A stretch of 64,000 nt of DNA from Gnetum montanum (taxonomy: Eukaryota > Streptophyta > Gnetopsida > Gnetales > Gnetaceae), in NCBI GenBank assembly GCA_015680685.1, contig MNCI01010476.1, positions 15,058 through 79,057 on the forward strand, read 5' to 3'. The position numbers were made by a program, and so were the translations under genes. The notes beneath the pieces are model-generated. The model saw only the letters and a list, made by a program, of their open reading frames with translations. It was not told where the DNA came from and searched no databases. Shown piece by piece: positions 11,671 through 23,800 of this stretch. How positions within the stretch are numbered: the first letter of the stretch is position 1; the number at the start of each line of letters is the position of its first letter.

Positions 11671-12264
11671 TTGAAAATAAGCATATGGATTTTTGAATCA
11701 AATTGATGAAATTTGGAGTTGAAATAGAAACAAATTAAAGAAGGATTTTAAATGTTTCAAACGCACATACACAAGAGGCTCATATACCAGTCTGAAAGGC
11801 ACACTTTATATGAATACACAAAATATGAGGGATAAGCAAATTTCAAAGACAACTATAAATGGTATAAAGGCTTCTACCTTAAACCCAAAGCAAATTTCTG
11901 AATTAAAAAAATGAGGGAAAAGAATTACAAAGATCCACTATAAAATTTTAACGAGTTTTAAGTCGTCTGGTTAAAACAGGTGGCCATGCAAGTCACTGTG
12001 ATGATTGTATTGAATAAATATGCAAATGCTTTGATAATTTTATATCGAGAATTTTTTACTTTTTGTTGTCCTCAAAATAGAGTTATTTGAGTAGTGCCCT
12101 AATGGCCTCTAGAATTGAAGTCCTAAGATGAAGGTATAGTAACTAGCTGCTTGCGTACAGATTTATGAAATTCAAACTCTAAACTCGGCATGGGTAAGAA
12201 AGTCCATAGTTGGCCGTTAGAATATCATCAATTTTCTAAACTTTCAGGACTCCCTCAAAGCCTA
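11671..12264. other. Intergenic, nothing recognised
   Basis: No open frame of note, no RNA gene and no clear repeat. Confidence 0.4.
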
Positions 12265-14660
12265 CAGTTGCTGTACTAATGTGTGATAAGAGAGTATTTT
12301 AAATTTTGCAGAAATATTTGTTTACAAAATGAGAAAATGAATCCCAAATTCACAAGAAAATCATAGTTAACGTAATGCATAACTGGAACAAGAAAATAGC
12401 AGCTAAATTCAAGCAGTCCAGTAATCTATTGAAAACCCAAGTTTGTCATGTTACCCACCGCCAAGAATGAACAAAAGAGAGACACTGACAGAGTGCAAAG
12501 ACTACCGCAGGGGAGGGGCATCAGATGTGGGAAGAAATATTTTGAAAGGAGAATCAGAATCGGAATTCGAATTAAAAAAATGTGGAAAAAATTGTATGTT
12601 TTGAATTCTGGTACACTCATGTTCACATCCTCTGTGAGGCCTGCTGTCATTCACAATCCTGACAGTGACTGCATCATCTACAATTGCTGTCTGTCAGTGA
12701 CCAATCCCCATATTCAAGCATTACGTACTTCTGTTTTTAATTGTTGGGTTGGTTCTCTTTCTTATGTTATTGTGAAGGAAGCTTTTTTGAAGAGTTTTTT
12801 AAACAGAAAAAGAGGTACCATTTTCCTGAATTCAGTCCTAAAACGAAAGCCTGCAATATCCCATGATCTTGTTTCCGCAGTTCAGATGTCACTGAAATGT
12901 GTGAATGTTGATGATGGCCTTTTGTGAGTTGAAGTATCCCTGGGAATTGGTGGGTTGCTTGAGAAATATGTAATTTTGGTAATGTATAAGATCAGTCCAG
13001 ACAACTGTATCACACAAAATAAATCCAAACAGAATGTTTCAGTCTCAAAAATGCTTTAAGTATAAAATATTTCATGTTACACATGCATGTGAACATAATA
13101 TTCATATTCCAGTCTTGAATAAGAGACACCAAAAGAGTACATTCTGCAATCCTCATTCTTAATGGATAATTTGATTTTTTCATGAAACACAACAAAGCAG
13201 GGCTTTAACATTTTCAATGTTGCACAACTAACCTATGTGTTACTTTAGGTAACCTACTATGTGGTTAGGGATGGTGCTACGAGTTTCAAGTTGTCTTTGA
13301 AAAAAAAAGAAAAAAGAAAAACCTTAAGAAAAACCTTGCTTCATTCCACTATAACCAGTTGGCCCACTAAGTTAAGTTTAATTAGGGTTAGTGAGAAAAG
13401 CTACTTTAAATATCTTTTGATATGTATATTTTATAGTTGTTTAGGTTGGTGATGAATTTTTTAAAGGTAACTTAATTTTTGGCTTCAATTATTTTTCTTA
13501 ATTTTTTTTTTGAATATGGTAATTTCAAGAGTTCTCCCTGATTTATACAATTAAATTTTTTAACCAAAGCCTTCCAATTCAGCAAATTTTCTAGAAATGT
13601 TTATTTTTAACCTTTAATGAAACATAAAATACAAATTCTTGACAATACATTTACCTGTAAAATAAATGAAAATTAAATTTATTAATAAAAATACAATTAA
13701 TTTAAGCATACTATGGAAAAAGTAGTCTGCCCATTTTGTTGAACAAGGCTGAATGACGATGATAACATCGGACTAAAACTTTAGAAGGTTCTACCATTAC
13801 GTAAAGGTGACTGGATTCTTATTCTTTTGGAGACCAAATGCACCTAATACAGAAGGACAGCATGCAAATCACATTGTGAAATAGAACCTTGTAAGATTCT
13901 TTTTATCATTGAACTTTTAAACTCTTAACAATCTCCTGTATTCATGTCTTTTCTTGTATGCCATTATTTCTCTTTCTGACGTACCCTTTTTCTAAATTGG
14001 TTCTACCACGTCATAAAGTCATTATTCATGTTCTAATGGAAGAGCATGCAGACAGCACATTACTTGATTCCATAAAGTTACTGGACGAATATTATTTGTT
14101 TTTCCATCAAATGATCCAATAATTCCACCCTTGTAAACTCTGCTTTTCAAAAAATATTCTTATCTGTCTGGCAGCATCAGCCCATTAACAACTCCATTTT
14201 GTCATGTGTAGGTAGTGTGGCTTCCACTACTTTTCCGCCAATGCTTGTTCAGTTACTTTCAAGCACCAAAGAATTGTGACACAAAGCAATTAATAGCAGT
14301 AATGTTCAAAAAAGTTGCAAAAAGCAGAAGCCATAAGACCCGTGACTTTCAGAGAAATTGAAATTCAAAATCAGGTGATAGAATCAAAGTACCTTAACAT
14401 TTACGTCAAAGACATGGAATGGACAGAAATGGCTGCTTTTTATAGCAAATTTAGTAGTTTTATAATTTCTGTGTTCAGTGACGGGAAGTAAATGCTTGAC
14501 ATACATTTGTCAAGAGGGGACACAGAACAAGCTAAGTTTGATTACCGCCAAAATTTTAAACAACAATTTAGCTTTTGGTATTACGGGTTTCACTAAGACA
14601 TCACTGGATACAAACGCCCCTGAATTGAGGGAGGGAAAATAAAGGTACGCAACACATTCC
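12265..14660. repeat. Segmental duplication, copy 1
   Basis: This block matches 16085-18365 in the same orientation along nearly its whole length. Anchors include aaaatgaatccca (12332 / 16164), accacgtca (about 14007 / 17666), a shared stretch around caaaaagcagaagccayaagacccgtgac (about 14317 / 18003), tgcttgacatacatttgtcaagagg (14493 / 18190) and ctgaattgag (about 14620 / 18292). Divergence by eye is large, with indels. No TE protein is encoded. A 159-codon plus-strand open frame at 12448-12927 is not preserved in the other copy, so I do not call it a gene. Confidence 0.8.
14415..14450 (-). promoter_or_regulatory. TATA box-like site conserved between duplicated blocks (copy 1)
   Basis: On the minus strand the sequence CTATAAAAAGCAGC is followed about 25-30 bases later by ATGTCTTTG. 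The other copy (18110-18145) has the same arrangement. In this copy the ATG is followed after four codons by a stop. Similarity between copies is high here, suggesting an old promoter that was duplicated, or simply shared ancestry. Confidence 0.35.
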
Positions 14661-15928
14661 ATGAATCCCTTGCTAGAGGTCGATTTCACAGAAATGTACA
14701 GCTTTTACATCTTTGTTATACTTAAATGGAAAAAACAAATTTACGTTTTCTGACATAACGATGAGTGCAGTTACTACAAACAGACCACATTTTCCCTATT
14801 TCCAACGAAATCAGAATGAATTACCATGCAATTTTTAAGAAAAACCACTACGGCTTCATTGACTTTTCTGGGAATTATCCTTGGATATACTTTTTGCAAC
14901 ATCAGCTTGCTATAAATCCCAACAGTAATTCTTATTATGTTCATAGCTATTACAATTAGTGCAATACAATACAACTAATTATATCTGTCACTTTAGATGC
15001 ATCTCTATGCCCTTGTAACTATTAACATAACATCTATTTTATAATCAAAATTTCTTTCTGATACAATTTTTGTTGCTAAGCTTTTTGGTATGGTTTTTAT
15101 GGCATCTTATTGCTTTGTTTATTATTAGAGAGAATGTTGAAAATTTGTATAGTACCATACCTTCCAACAATGATATAGTGATACAACAATGAAGTAGGTG
15201 GAACCCAAATATCCAGTTAAATGCTAATTTAGTAATACTAAAGTTTGATTTTATGTCTCGTAGAAAACTTTAATTGGTTAGGACTATGGAGATTATTTAT
15301 ATGTTTCTTATTTATATTGTATAGCCATAATTCTTGATCTCATGATAATTATCTGAGTCAATTTTCAATAATTTCTTTATATTGTGAACTTTTATGTATT
15401 CATAAGTTTTCATTGGTTAGTCTTATTTATGTGACTAGGTTCATTCGTGACCACCAGAGGAGAAAACAATATAAAGTTTATAAAAGTAAATGGTTGAATG
15501 ATATCCTAACTCCTTAATTTTAAGTGAAGAAAAGCAACGTGAAAGGAAAAGAAGGTGAGCAATTCAAACTTTTTATTTGTACTATACCATGGAGAGAATA
15601 TGAAAGGAGGAGGTTTGGTTTTCCTAATAAAGTTATCATATGGCCCACCAAAACTGAACCTATGACTTAGAGTTTTCAAATCAAGAATCTAAGTTAACAC
15701 CTTTACCTACAAGTTACATACTATTGAAAATAAATAAATAAATATATTAATATTTAAGGGAGAGAAAAGAAACCTTGAAGAAAGACTATAAGTACATCTC
15801 AAAAGATACCGGCAACATAAAACTTTACAATAATTATAAAAAAAATATAATGAAGCTTCAAATTTAAAAATCTCTTGGGTAGCTAGCAAAACAATAAAAT
15901 TCTTTGAATAACTACTACTTGATTGAAC
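14661..15928. other. AT-rich spacer between the duplicated blocks
   Basis: About 1.3 kb of AT-rich sequence. Short open frames on both strands (14765-14974, 15707-15889) overlap each other or lie in low-complexity DNA and show no recognisable domain. Confidence 0.4.
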
Positions 15929-16052
15929 AAGGATCTATGGAATAGACGCTTAAACTAACCATGGAAATAAAGCTCATGCATCATTGGCACAAGGATCTAC
16001 GGAATAGACGCTTAAACTACCCATGGAAATAAAGGTCATGCATCATTGGCAC
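15929..16052. repeat. 62-bp perfect-register tandem duplication
   Basis: Two units, 15929-15990 and 15991-16052, each start aaggatct and end tcattggcac, with three visible substitutions. The duplication lies just outside the left edge of the second segmental copy. Confidence 0.9.
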
Positions 16053-17583
16053 TCGATGTTGGTATCAATTTTAAAAACGGGCAACTTTCCACTTGTTGTT
16101 ACAGTAGTACAGTGTCATATGAAATATTAAAATTTCATGGAAATATTTTTATTTAACACTGACAAAATGAATCCCATCTTCGTAGGTTGGGTCCTCCTGG
16201 AAGTTGCAGAATGACAGCATGCTTCCAAATGCGTATCGATGGCAGCAGAGCAGAACTGACCTGTTACACAAATGCCAAGTGAAGGATGCGGCCGAGAAGG
16301 GGCATCAGACCAACAACTACCGAAAGCAAAATCAAAGCTGAAAAAATAAAACGTTTTGAATTCTTCCATGCCCACGTCACTGTCAACAACAGCTGAGTTG
16401 CTGGCCTGCTGCCATTTCTAACCCTGACACAGCACCTGCAATTTCTCTTTATGAGTGTAGCCAATCCCATCCCCAGATTGAAGGCATACATTTACATACA
16501 TGTGATGTTTTATCTGTTGGGTCTCTGTTGAGGTAGACCTCTAAACAGAAAGCCCACTTTTCATAAATTAAGGGAAAAATAAAAGCTTGTCACATTCCAT
16601 GATTTGGTTTCCATTGGAGATGGTATGTAACAGAAGTGTGTGGCAGTTGATGTTGATAACTTGAATGATCTAAGGAACTTTCTGGTTCCTTGAGGGAAAG
16701 TCACTTTGTTAATCCAGAATAAATATATCATAGAAAATGAATGCATTGGTTAAATTCTAATAAAATGTTTCAGCTTCTTACACTTGATCAAATATTGGAG
16801 CTCTGATTTTGTTTGGGTAAAAAGGCGGTTGTGGATTTGATTCCTACCATCCTAAACCTATAGAAGTAACTGTCAAAAATTTAATTATATAAATAGGCAA
16901 CCTTTTTCACTCACAAAATTCTGAATTTAGATACTGCTTTAAAAAGAAATTATGAAGATTGCATTACCTTCACTCTTCTGTTTATGTTTACTTATTTTTT
17001 AACCTAAGAAAATGAATTGTATACTCACATGGATGTATTACATGAAAGATAAAATTACAAGCTTAAGATGTTAAGTTGCCTTAATCAGAAAAAGGCAACT
17101 AATCAATAAAATAACCTGGGATTTGAAGAGGCATAGGGTCTCTATGTCCTTAATAGAATATGGGTTTGCATAATTAAACGTCATAGATTACCTAATCATG
17201 CCTTTTGTAACTTTTTAATTTTTATTATTTAACCTTGAATGGATAAATCCACTAATTCTGTGTCTGGTGTACAATTAAATTCCTAAACCAAAGCCTATTA
17301 ATGTGATAAAATTTTTTGAACATGTTTAAATATTTTTTTTATTTAACCTAATAACATAAAATACCAATCATACTAGTGAAGCTAAAAGCAAAATTGAATT
17401 TATTAATAAAAATATCCAACCTAGGCATAATATGGGACAAAAGTTTTTAGAAAGTCTAACGTTATAGAGACAAGAAATACGCCTGCTTCTAGAGAGAGTG
17501 TTAATCACATTGTGGAACAAGAACCTGTACATATTCTGGTTTTATGCTAAACCAGATCTTCACAATCTACTACATAATGTCTT

Positions 17584-17781
17584 TTACTGTATCCTATCTT
17601 TTCTCTTCTGATGTAACTCTATTTCCACATTCATTGATATACCTCCATTTCCACATTCATTTAACCACGTCAGGAAGTCATCTTCAAATGGAAGAGCATC
17701 CAGACAGCATATTCCTTGGATGCCAGAAACCTCCATCCCACGATAAACCTTTGAATCCATGAAATGACCCAATAATGCCAA
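17584..17781 (-). CDS. Unidentified short ORF within duplicated block, possible gene fragment
   Basis: A 65-residue open frame. From the second Met (about 17760) it contains the acidic/aromatic segment CCLDALPFEDDFLTWLNE. That segment loosely recalls the acidic N-terminal part of plant GATA factors, but no zinc finger is found nearby. The corresponding stretch in copy 1 (about 14140-13990) is frameshifted. It could be a remnant exon or chance. I do not assign a function. Confidence 0.2.
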   Translation of the reverse strand: MALLGHFMDSKVYRGMEVSGIQGICCLDALPFEDDFLTWLNECGNGGISMNVEIELHQKRKDRIQ

Positions 17782-18109
17782 CCTCTAAACTCTGCTTTTT
17801 CCATTGTTTGTTTTTTAAGAAAATAAAACTATTCTTATTTGTCTAGTCGCATTAGCTCATCAACTACTCTTTCTCATGGTGGTAGCGTCGCTTCCACTAC
17901 TTTTGCTTATGCCATGCTTTTCCCCATAACAGCCATTAATGATGACGCTTCCAAAGACAGAAGAAAGGTGATAATATCATAGCAATAATGCTCAAAAAGC
18001 TCCAAAAAGCAGAAGCCACAAGACCCGTGACTCTGAGAAGGTGAGAAACTAAAACCAGAATCCAGAATCCGGGGAAAGAATCAAAGTAGCTCAACTTGTA
18101 CGCCAAAGA

Positions 18110-18150
18110 CATGGCACAAACAGAAACTGCTGCTTTTTATACCGAATTTA
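18110..18150 (-). promoter_or_regulatory. TATA box-like site conserved between duplicated blocks (copy 2)
   Basis: On the minus strand GGTATAAAAAGCAGCAG precedes an ATG at 18112-18110 that opens a 50-60-codon frame starting MSLAYKLSYFDSFPGF. Copy 1 keeps the TATA box and the ATG but has a stop at codon 5. This is either a remnant promoter plus first exon or shared ancestry without function. Confidence 0.3.
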
Positions 18151-18309
18151 GTAGTTTATATTTCCTGTGATCAGTCACGGAAGGTGAATGCTTGACATAC
18201 ATTTGTCAAGAGGAGATACAGATCAGATCAGGTCATGTTTTGGGTTTGGCTTTTTTCCAGCATTCCAGGACAGATATAGATACAAATATCCTGAATTGAG
18301 AGAGAGTGT

Positions 18310-18333
18310 TGAGAGAGAGAGAGAGAGAGAGGA
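18310..18333. repeat. GA microsatellite
   Basis: A run of GA dinucleotides about 24 bases long, in the 3' flank of the phosphatase gene. Confidence 0.9.
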
Positions 18334-18488
18334 GAAATAAAGGTTCTGCAACGTTTCACGACTTCTTGCCTTCCCCATCTTTCAGAGTAAGAACAACTTA
18401 GGGAGTATCTGCTATGCTAGAGGCTAGCCTGAACGGATACAGAGATAAAGTAGAAATTTAGTAGTTTCTGGTTGAGGAAGTTAGATGG

Positions 18489-20263
18489 TTATCCAATGAG
18501 TGTAGACAGCAGGGTCTCCATGTCCCGTGCATCAGACCAGTCACGAACCTCGGCCTTCACGGTCTCCTGGTTCATTTGCACCAAATTCCACAACGGATAT
18601 CTGTCCACAAACAAATACCCAAAAGAAAATACAGTTTAGATTAGGGAAACAACCTTTGGGGACAAGATTTCTATCATAAAGCACACTGGAATTTTGGCCT
18701 TAATCAAACAGAAGAGCAGAACTACTTACTCTTTCCTGGGAAGAACACAGTCTTCAGACCTAAGTTTCAAAGAAGGGCAGAAATCACCATTTCCATCACC
18801 AAGATAGAAGAATTTCTTGTCATCCAATAACTTTCTTAGCTCCTTTATGATCACTCCCTGAAGAATTTACATCCACATGTTAGGATCGACCCAACCTGTT
18901 AATTTTGTAAATTATATATATATAATATTTTAGAGATTCAGACCTTGCACATGTTGGGAGGGCACATGGGGCAGCCGTGAGGAGGTCCAGTGGTGGAGGG
19001 ATGGTAGGGCTTAATCCTGAGCCGTCCATTCTCCTCCACAGTTGCAGGGTTGGTCTTGATGTCTGTGAAGCACTTTAGAAGCCCATGGTGGCCAAGAATT
19101 GTCTTTATGAAAAACATGTTTGCATCACTCACAATTCTCAAGTCACACCTGTTCAGTCCAACAAATCATAAACATTAGTACAGTGATTTTTCCCCAACAA
19201 ATGGAATTCCAAACACTCAATCATGATGTGAATCCAGAACACTGAAGCAAAATAGAAAACATTATCAAAGCCCAAATATGACAAAGCATTCGTTCCATGG
19301 TATAAAACATAGCATTATGCCTTGTAGAGACAACATTGTCAGATCATAAACACTAATAGATGTATGCATAAAAAAGTGTATACAGAATCAGGAACCATAA
19401 ATTTGTAACACAGAGAAAGAGATCCACTCACCCGAGCGAATGAAGACGCTTGATGGCCCTGACAGTAGCAGGATACAAGGGAACTGTCTTTGCTGCTTTC
19501 TCAATATCTGCAATTGTTTTGCCTAGAGCATGTAGCTCTCCCATCATCTTGTCCTGAAATTTTACAAAATTTTGACACACCAATCAGCCATAATATGAAA
19601 TAACGTCCAATCCTAAATCTTAACGCTAAAGAACAAAGAGTCAAAATATTTGACACAAAATCTTCCTCCAAACGATTAAAAGAAAGAAAGAAAGCACCAA
19701 ACAAAACACCTCATTAAGCAAAAATCTGAACAGCCATAAGAACAACACCATGACAATATGACACCGATCAAGAGCAGTTTCAAAGTTTCCCACAAACAAG
19801 GCCATACAGGCAAAGGGAAAATCCAAACATAAATTCTCCCCAAACCCAAAAACAAAAACACAAAACTAATTTCAAAATTCTTGCCTAATCTCCGCACCGA
19901 AAAAACATGCAAACGAATCTAAATGACCCAGATTCAGCCAAAACAACACAACCAAATCCCAACCAAGAAATTGCCGTTACGACTAAGAATCTTGCTCACC
20001 ATTGCAGAATTCCAGGGAAGAGTGGTAATCAGGGTCTCAAAAAGCTGCGAAACGCCGAGCTTCTCCATGACCCAGCAATGGCTGTCACAATTGATAATGG
20101 TGAGATCAAAATCAAAGACGACAACAATCTTTTTTCCCACAGTTGCATCAACAGGAACAACTTCTTCATGACCCACAACAACACCAACACAAGAATCCTC
20201 TTCCTTGACACCGCCAACATCATCATCATCATCAACATTCTCTTGTTGCTGCTGCTGCTCCAT
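18489..20263 (-). CDS. HAD-family phosphatase (inorganic pyrophosphatase / phosphoethanolamine-phosphocholine phosphatase type), 5 exons
   Basis: CDS is join of 20263-20000, 19553-19432, 19148-18944, 18857-18730 and 18600-18489 on the minus strand: 831 nt, 276 residues, with frame kept across every junction. HAD motif I is DFDLT (Asp51, Asp53) after the strand KKIVVV. Motif II is RIVSDAN (Ser136), and motif IV is YLGDGNGD (Asp218, Asp222). The family hallmark PHGCPMCPPNMCKG (about 185-198) supplies the Cys-rich loop and the motif III Lys. The N-terminus (1-40) is a Gln/Asp/Glu-rich, probably disordered tail. Plant relatives are cytosolic Mg-dependent phosphatases acting on pyrophosphate, phosphocholine, phosphoethanolamine or thiamine monophosphate; the substrate cannot be chosen from sequence. 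Introns are 446, 283, 86 and 129 bases, all GT-AG; intron 3 has the weak donor GTCTGA. No stop or shift is seen, so the gene is probably functional. Confidence 0.95.
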
Positions 20264-20437
20264 TCTCTTTACCCCAAAACAATGCCCAAGAAAACAGATC
20301 CCAGACTTCAGAGACGATGATGGGTATTTGCTGCAATGGGGAGGTTGCAGAACTCAGCAAGTATAATCTGCAATGTTTTATCTGAGTGTTGCTTCTGTGC
20401 ACACATATATACACACACACGAGAAAAGACTCCAAAA

Positions 20438-20445
20438 CTTTTATA
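20438..20445 (-). promoter_or_regulatory. Putative TATA box of the phosphatase gene
   Basis: TATAAAAG on the minus strand, about 175 bases upstream of the start codon at 20263, which allows a 5' leader of about 145 bases. A CA/TA microsatellite (about 20400-20420) lies within that leader. I saw no GNATATNC (phosphate-starvation) element between 20264 and 20900, although some relatives are phosphate-regulated. Confidence 0.5.
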
Positions 20446-20835
20446 TTTAACTTTCAAAAATGGACTCAAAGATCGTGAGCAAAACAGCCAACACTGGGCT
20501 GATAAAAAGGAGCTGCCATTATCCTCTTCATCTACCTTCTCCTCATTGCATGGCCCTTTTTGGTATCCACTTGATCTATGCCCCTAATGACTCGTCAAAA
20601 CACGCTCTCCTCGCTCTCCTTTTTTTTCCCCCTTTTTTTTCCCCTTTGGCTGTTAGTGTCTCCTTCTTTAAAAATTGAAGCACTAACTGTTGTCCCAGCA
20701 TCAGCTTGTACTCGAATGACATGATGCCCAATCCACCCGCACTTCATCTTTTTTGACCCTCTCTTTTATCCCCTTTGTACTATTTTCTTTTTTCTCTATT
20801 AATTAAATTTATTTTTATTTTTTGGGGTCCAACAC
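20446..20835. other. Upstream region of the phosphatase gene
   Basis: No coding sequence. It holds long pyrimidine runs (about 20617-20650 and 20750-20830), which on the gene's strand are purine-rich. It ends at the left edge of a LINE. Confidence 0.4.
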
Positions 20836-20839
20836 CCCG

Positions 20840-23800
20840 CCCCCTACCCAAAACATGCTCTCCTTTGGCAGGAACTAGCTAATTCTCTTCTTTTAGTGCT
20901 TGAGATTTTAATATGGTTGAATTCCCTCAAGATAAGCTTGGAAGGACATTTTTTCAACTACCAAATTCTGAGTACTAGACTTGGTCCACCTTTACGAAAA
21001 AGTTTTATCTTTCTAATGGGGTGGATGCCTCTGTTAGCAATCCCCTTCATAGATTTACTTGGAGCAATCTCCATCTTGGATAGGCTCGCATTTGCAACAA
21101 GTTAGATAGGTTCAATTTCTCCACCCTTTTTTTTTGGCAAGCCTTCTCTGCTAGTACAGTTTATCACCATGCCACCTTATCAGACCATCTTCCCATCTCT
21201 ATATCTACCCAGATTCATGGCAGCCCTTCTGCTTTTCATCTTTTCCGACGACATAACAATTGTTTTTCTTCCCCTTCTGCTTGACTTCTTCACTCTAACC
21301 TGAACCTAGGCCCGTAAATCAGGTAGGTTGGATTCAATGGTGGCATTGCGCTTCTTGTAGAGTGCAGAACTTTGCTCATTCGTATGGTAAGGCTATGGCT
21401 ACTCAAGTTAGACAAGAATACAACAACATTCACCTCACTATCAAACATCTCACTACTAAACTAGCTCAAGATCCTTTCAACACTCAAGTTCACGAGGAGC
21501 TAGCTTGAGCTCAATTAACATTTTAACAATGGAAAGTGTACAAAGCACAAAGTGCCTTAACTAAAAGTAGACTCACTTGGTTAAATATTCAAGATGAACA
21601 CTATAAGAAATTTTTTAAGTATTTAAATCGCTCTTCTCCTTCGCATTCTTTAGGCAAGATCTCTAGTGATAGCACCACCACTATTGACAACAACAATGTC
21701 CTCTCTTTTCTTAAGAACCACTATGAGACCCTTTTTTCTGCTACCCCTATGAACATCTCATCGTTTGAGGATGCCACCCTCAATTATCCTAGCCTTATCA
21801 CTTCCACTATGTTGCAAGGTCTTGAAGCTGATATTATTATGGAGGAGCTTCAAGTGGCCTGTTTCAAGTTGAGTCATGGGAAGGCTCCTAGTTATGATGG
21901 TTTCCTTGTGGAATTTTTTCAAACTCATTGGGATTTAGTGGGAAATGATCTTATTCAGGTCATTAAAAAGGCTATCATTATTGGTTTCCTTGGGCCTAAT
22001 CTAAATCAAGGGGTTATTTGTTTTCTCCATAAGTTCGAGGATCATACCTATATCTCCAATTAGCATTCCATAACTCTTCTCAACATGGTGTATAAAATTT
22101 GGGCCAAGTGCTTAGCTTTACGGCTGAAAAAAATTCTTAGCCAAATCATATCTCCCTAGCATACAAGATTTATTCCTAGTAGACATATTTTAGACAATGT
22201 GGTGGCATCATGGAAAGGTCTCAAGTGGAGGAAGGATGATGGTTAAGATATTCTCCTAGTGAAACTTGATTATGCCAAGACCTATGATAACATAAAGTGG
22301 GACTTTATTTTGCAGACCATGACCAAACTCGATTTTGGTTCTAAGTTCCTGCATATGGTGAATTGCTTATTCTCAGATGCTACTGTAAGAATAGCCACTA
22401 CCTACGGCATCAACTCTTCCTTTCTTATCCATAGGTCAGTGTGACAAGGATGTCCTCTTAACCCTTATCTATTTATCATCGCAGCTAACTTTCTTTGTCA
22501 TCAAATAAACCAGGACATTCAAACTAAAGTTCTCACCGAGGTTCACCTCTCTTCACCTCAACAACAACTTCTTAACATGCACTTCGTCGATGAATCCTTT
22601 TTTCTTGTTCAAAACACTGCTACTAATCTGCACCACCTCTAATCAAGGGTGGAGCAATATTACTCACTCTCAGGCTCCACTATTAATTGGAACAAATCCT
22701 CTATTTATAGCTTTACCAGTAATTATAGACATGTGACCAACTATAATTGGATGCTGCTTCAGAATCAAGACATCATTAAGATTCTAGGAATTCCCTTCTA
22801 TTTTAGAGGTTCAACCTCTATTCTTTGGGAGTAGGTCATTTATCGAATTTAAAAGAAACTTGAAAAATGGAAGAATAAACCCCTCACTCTAGTGAGTAAG
22901 TACCTCGTATGCAAGTCCATATGTGCATTTACCCATGTGTATTACTCATCGTGTTGGGCCCCCTCCTAAGCTGCTTATCAGAAGCTTGAATGATTATTTC
23001 ATGACATCATGTGGGTCTCCAAAGATTTTCAAAAAGGCTTCCATCATGTTGCTTGGAATATTGTTACTCTCCCCAAGAATAAAGGCGACTTAGGTCTTTT
23101 AAACTCCTTTAAGTAGGGTATTACCCTAGTAGCTAAGTTGTTGGTCTAGCATATGGATACCCTGAATATTATTGGGACACCCCCCCCCNCTGGATCTCAT
23201 GTTTTTAAAAGCATTTGGAGGGCCTAGCAAATTCTACATAGTTATATTAATTGGAGTAATGTCAAGATCAATCCTAATATACTTTCTAAGTTGTGTCCCT
23301 AGTGGTTACCTTTGTTGCCTACTCCCCTTGCCATCACAAATGCTAAGGTTGTTACCTCTTGGCATTGGAAGGGTGTTATTTCTTTGAATTATCTTTGACT
23401 GGCTAGTCAATGAATTTCAGTGGCCGAGTTTAATAATTTGTATGGGGAGTGAGATCATTTCCTGGCTTGGGTTTACACCTTCTCCATTATCATTTATAGC
23501 TAGATGTTTCAGTGCAAAGCACTTTTCATGGCCTTTAATGAACTAATGGGGCAAAACTCCTACCTTACTAGCCATATGTCCCCTTTCACCTTTTGCATGA
23601 TCCATCCAAGATCATTCAATGCTATAATAAGTCTTAGCACAAACAAGAGTCGAAAAAATTCTAGATCCCCCTCTTCCAACGTATTTGGAAACTACTGACC
23701 CTTCCCAAAATTAAGCAGTTCCTCTGGTGTCTCCTCCACCAAGGTCTACCTATTGGTAAACGTTTAGAATATCTAGGAATTCTTAGTCCTAATTGGCCTC

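Larger units (their letters stand above)
16085..18365. repeat. Segmental duplication, copy 2
   Basis: Partner of 12265-14660, in direct orientation, lying just downstream of the phosphatase gene's 3' end. It ends at a GA microsatellite (18310-18333) that copy 1 lacks; copy 1 has only gaattgagggaggga there. It contains two minus-strand open frames (16491-16264, 17781-17584) whose counterparts in copy 1 are frameshifted or absent. Unit length is about 2.3 kb. Confidence 0.8.

Noticed and set aside
12448-12927. 159-codon plus-strand ORF starting MLPTAKNEQ
   Set aside because: The matching part of the second duplicated block has no such frame, no domain is seen and codon pattern is not coding-like.
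17584-17781. GATA transcription factor first exon
   Set aside because: Only a short acidic resemblance. No zinc finger (CX2CX18CX2C) was seen anywhere nearby.
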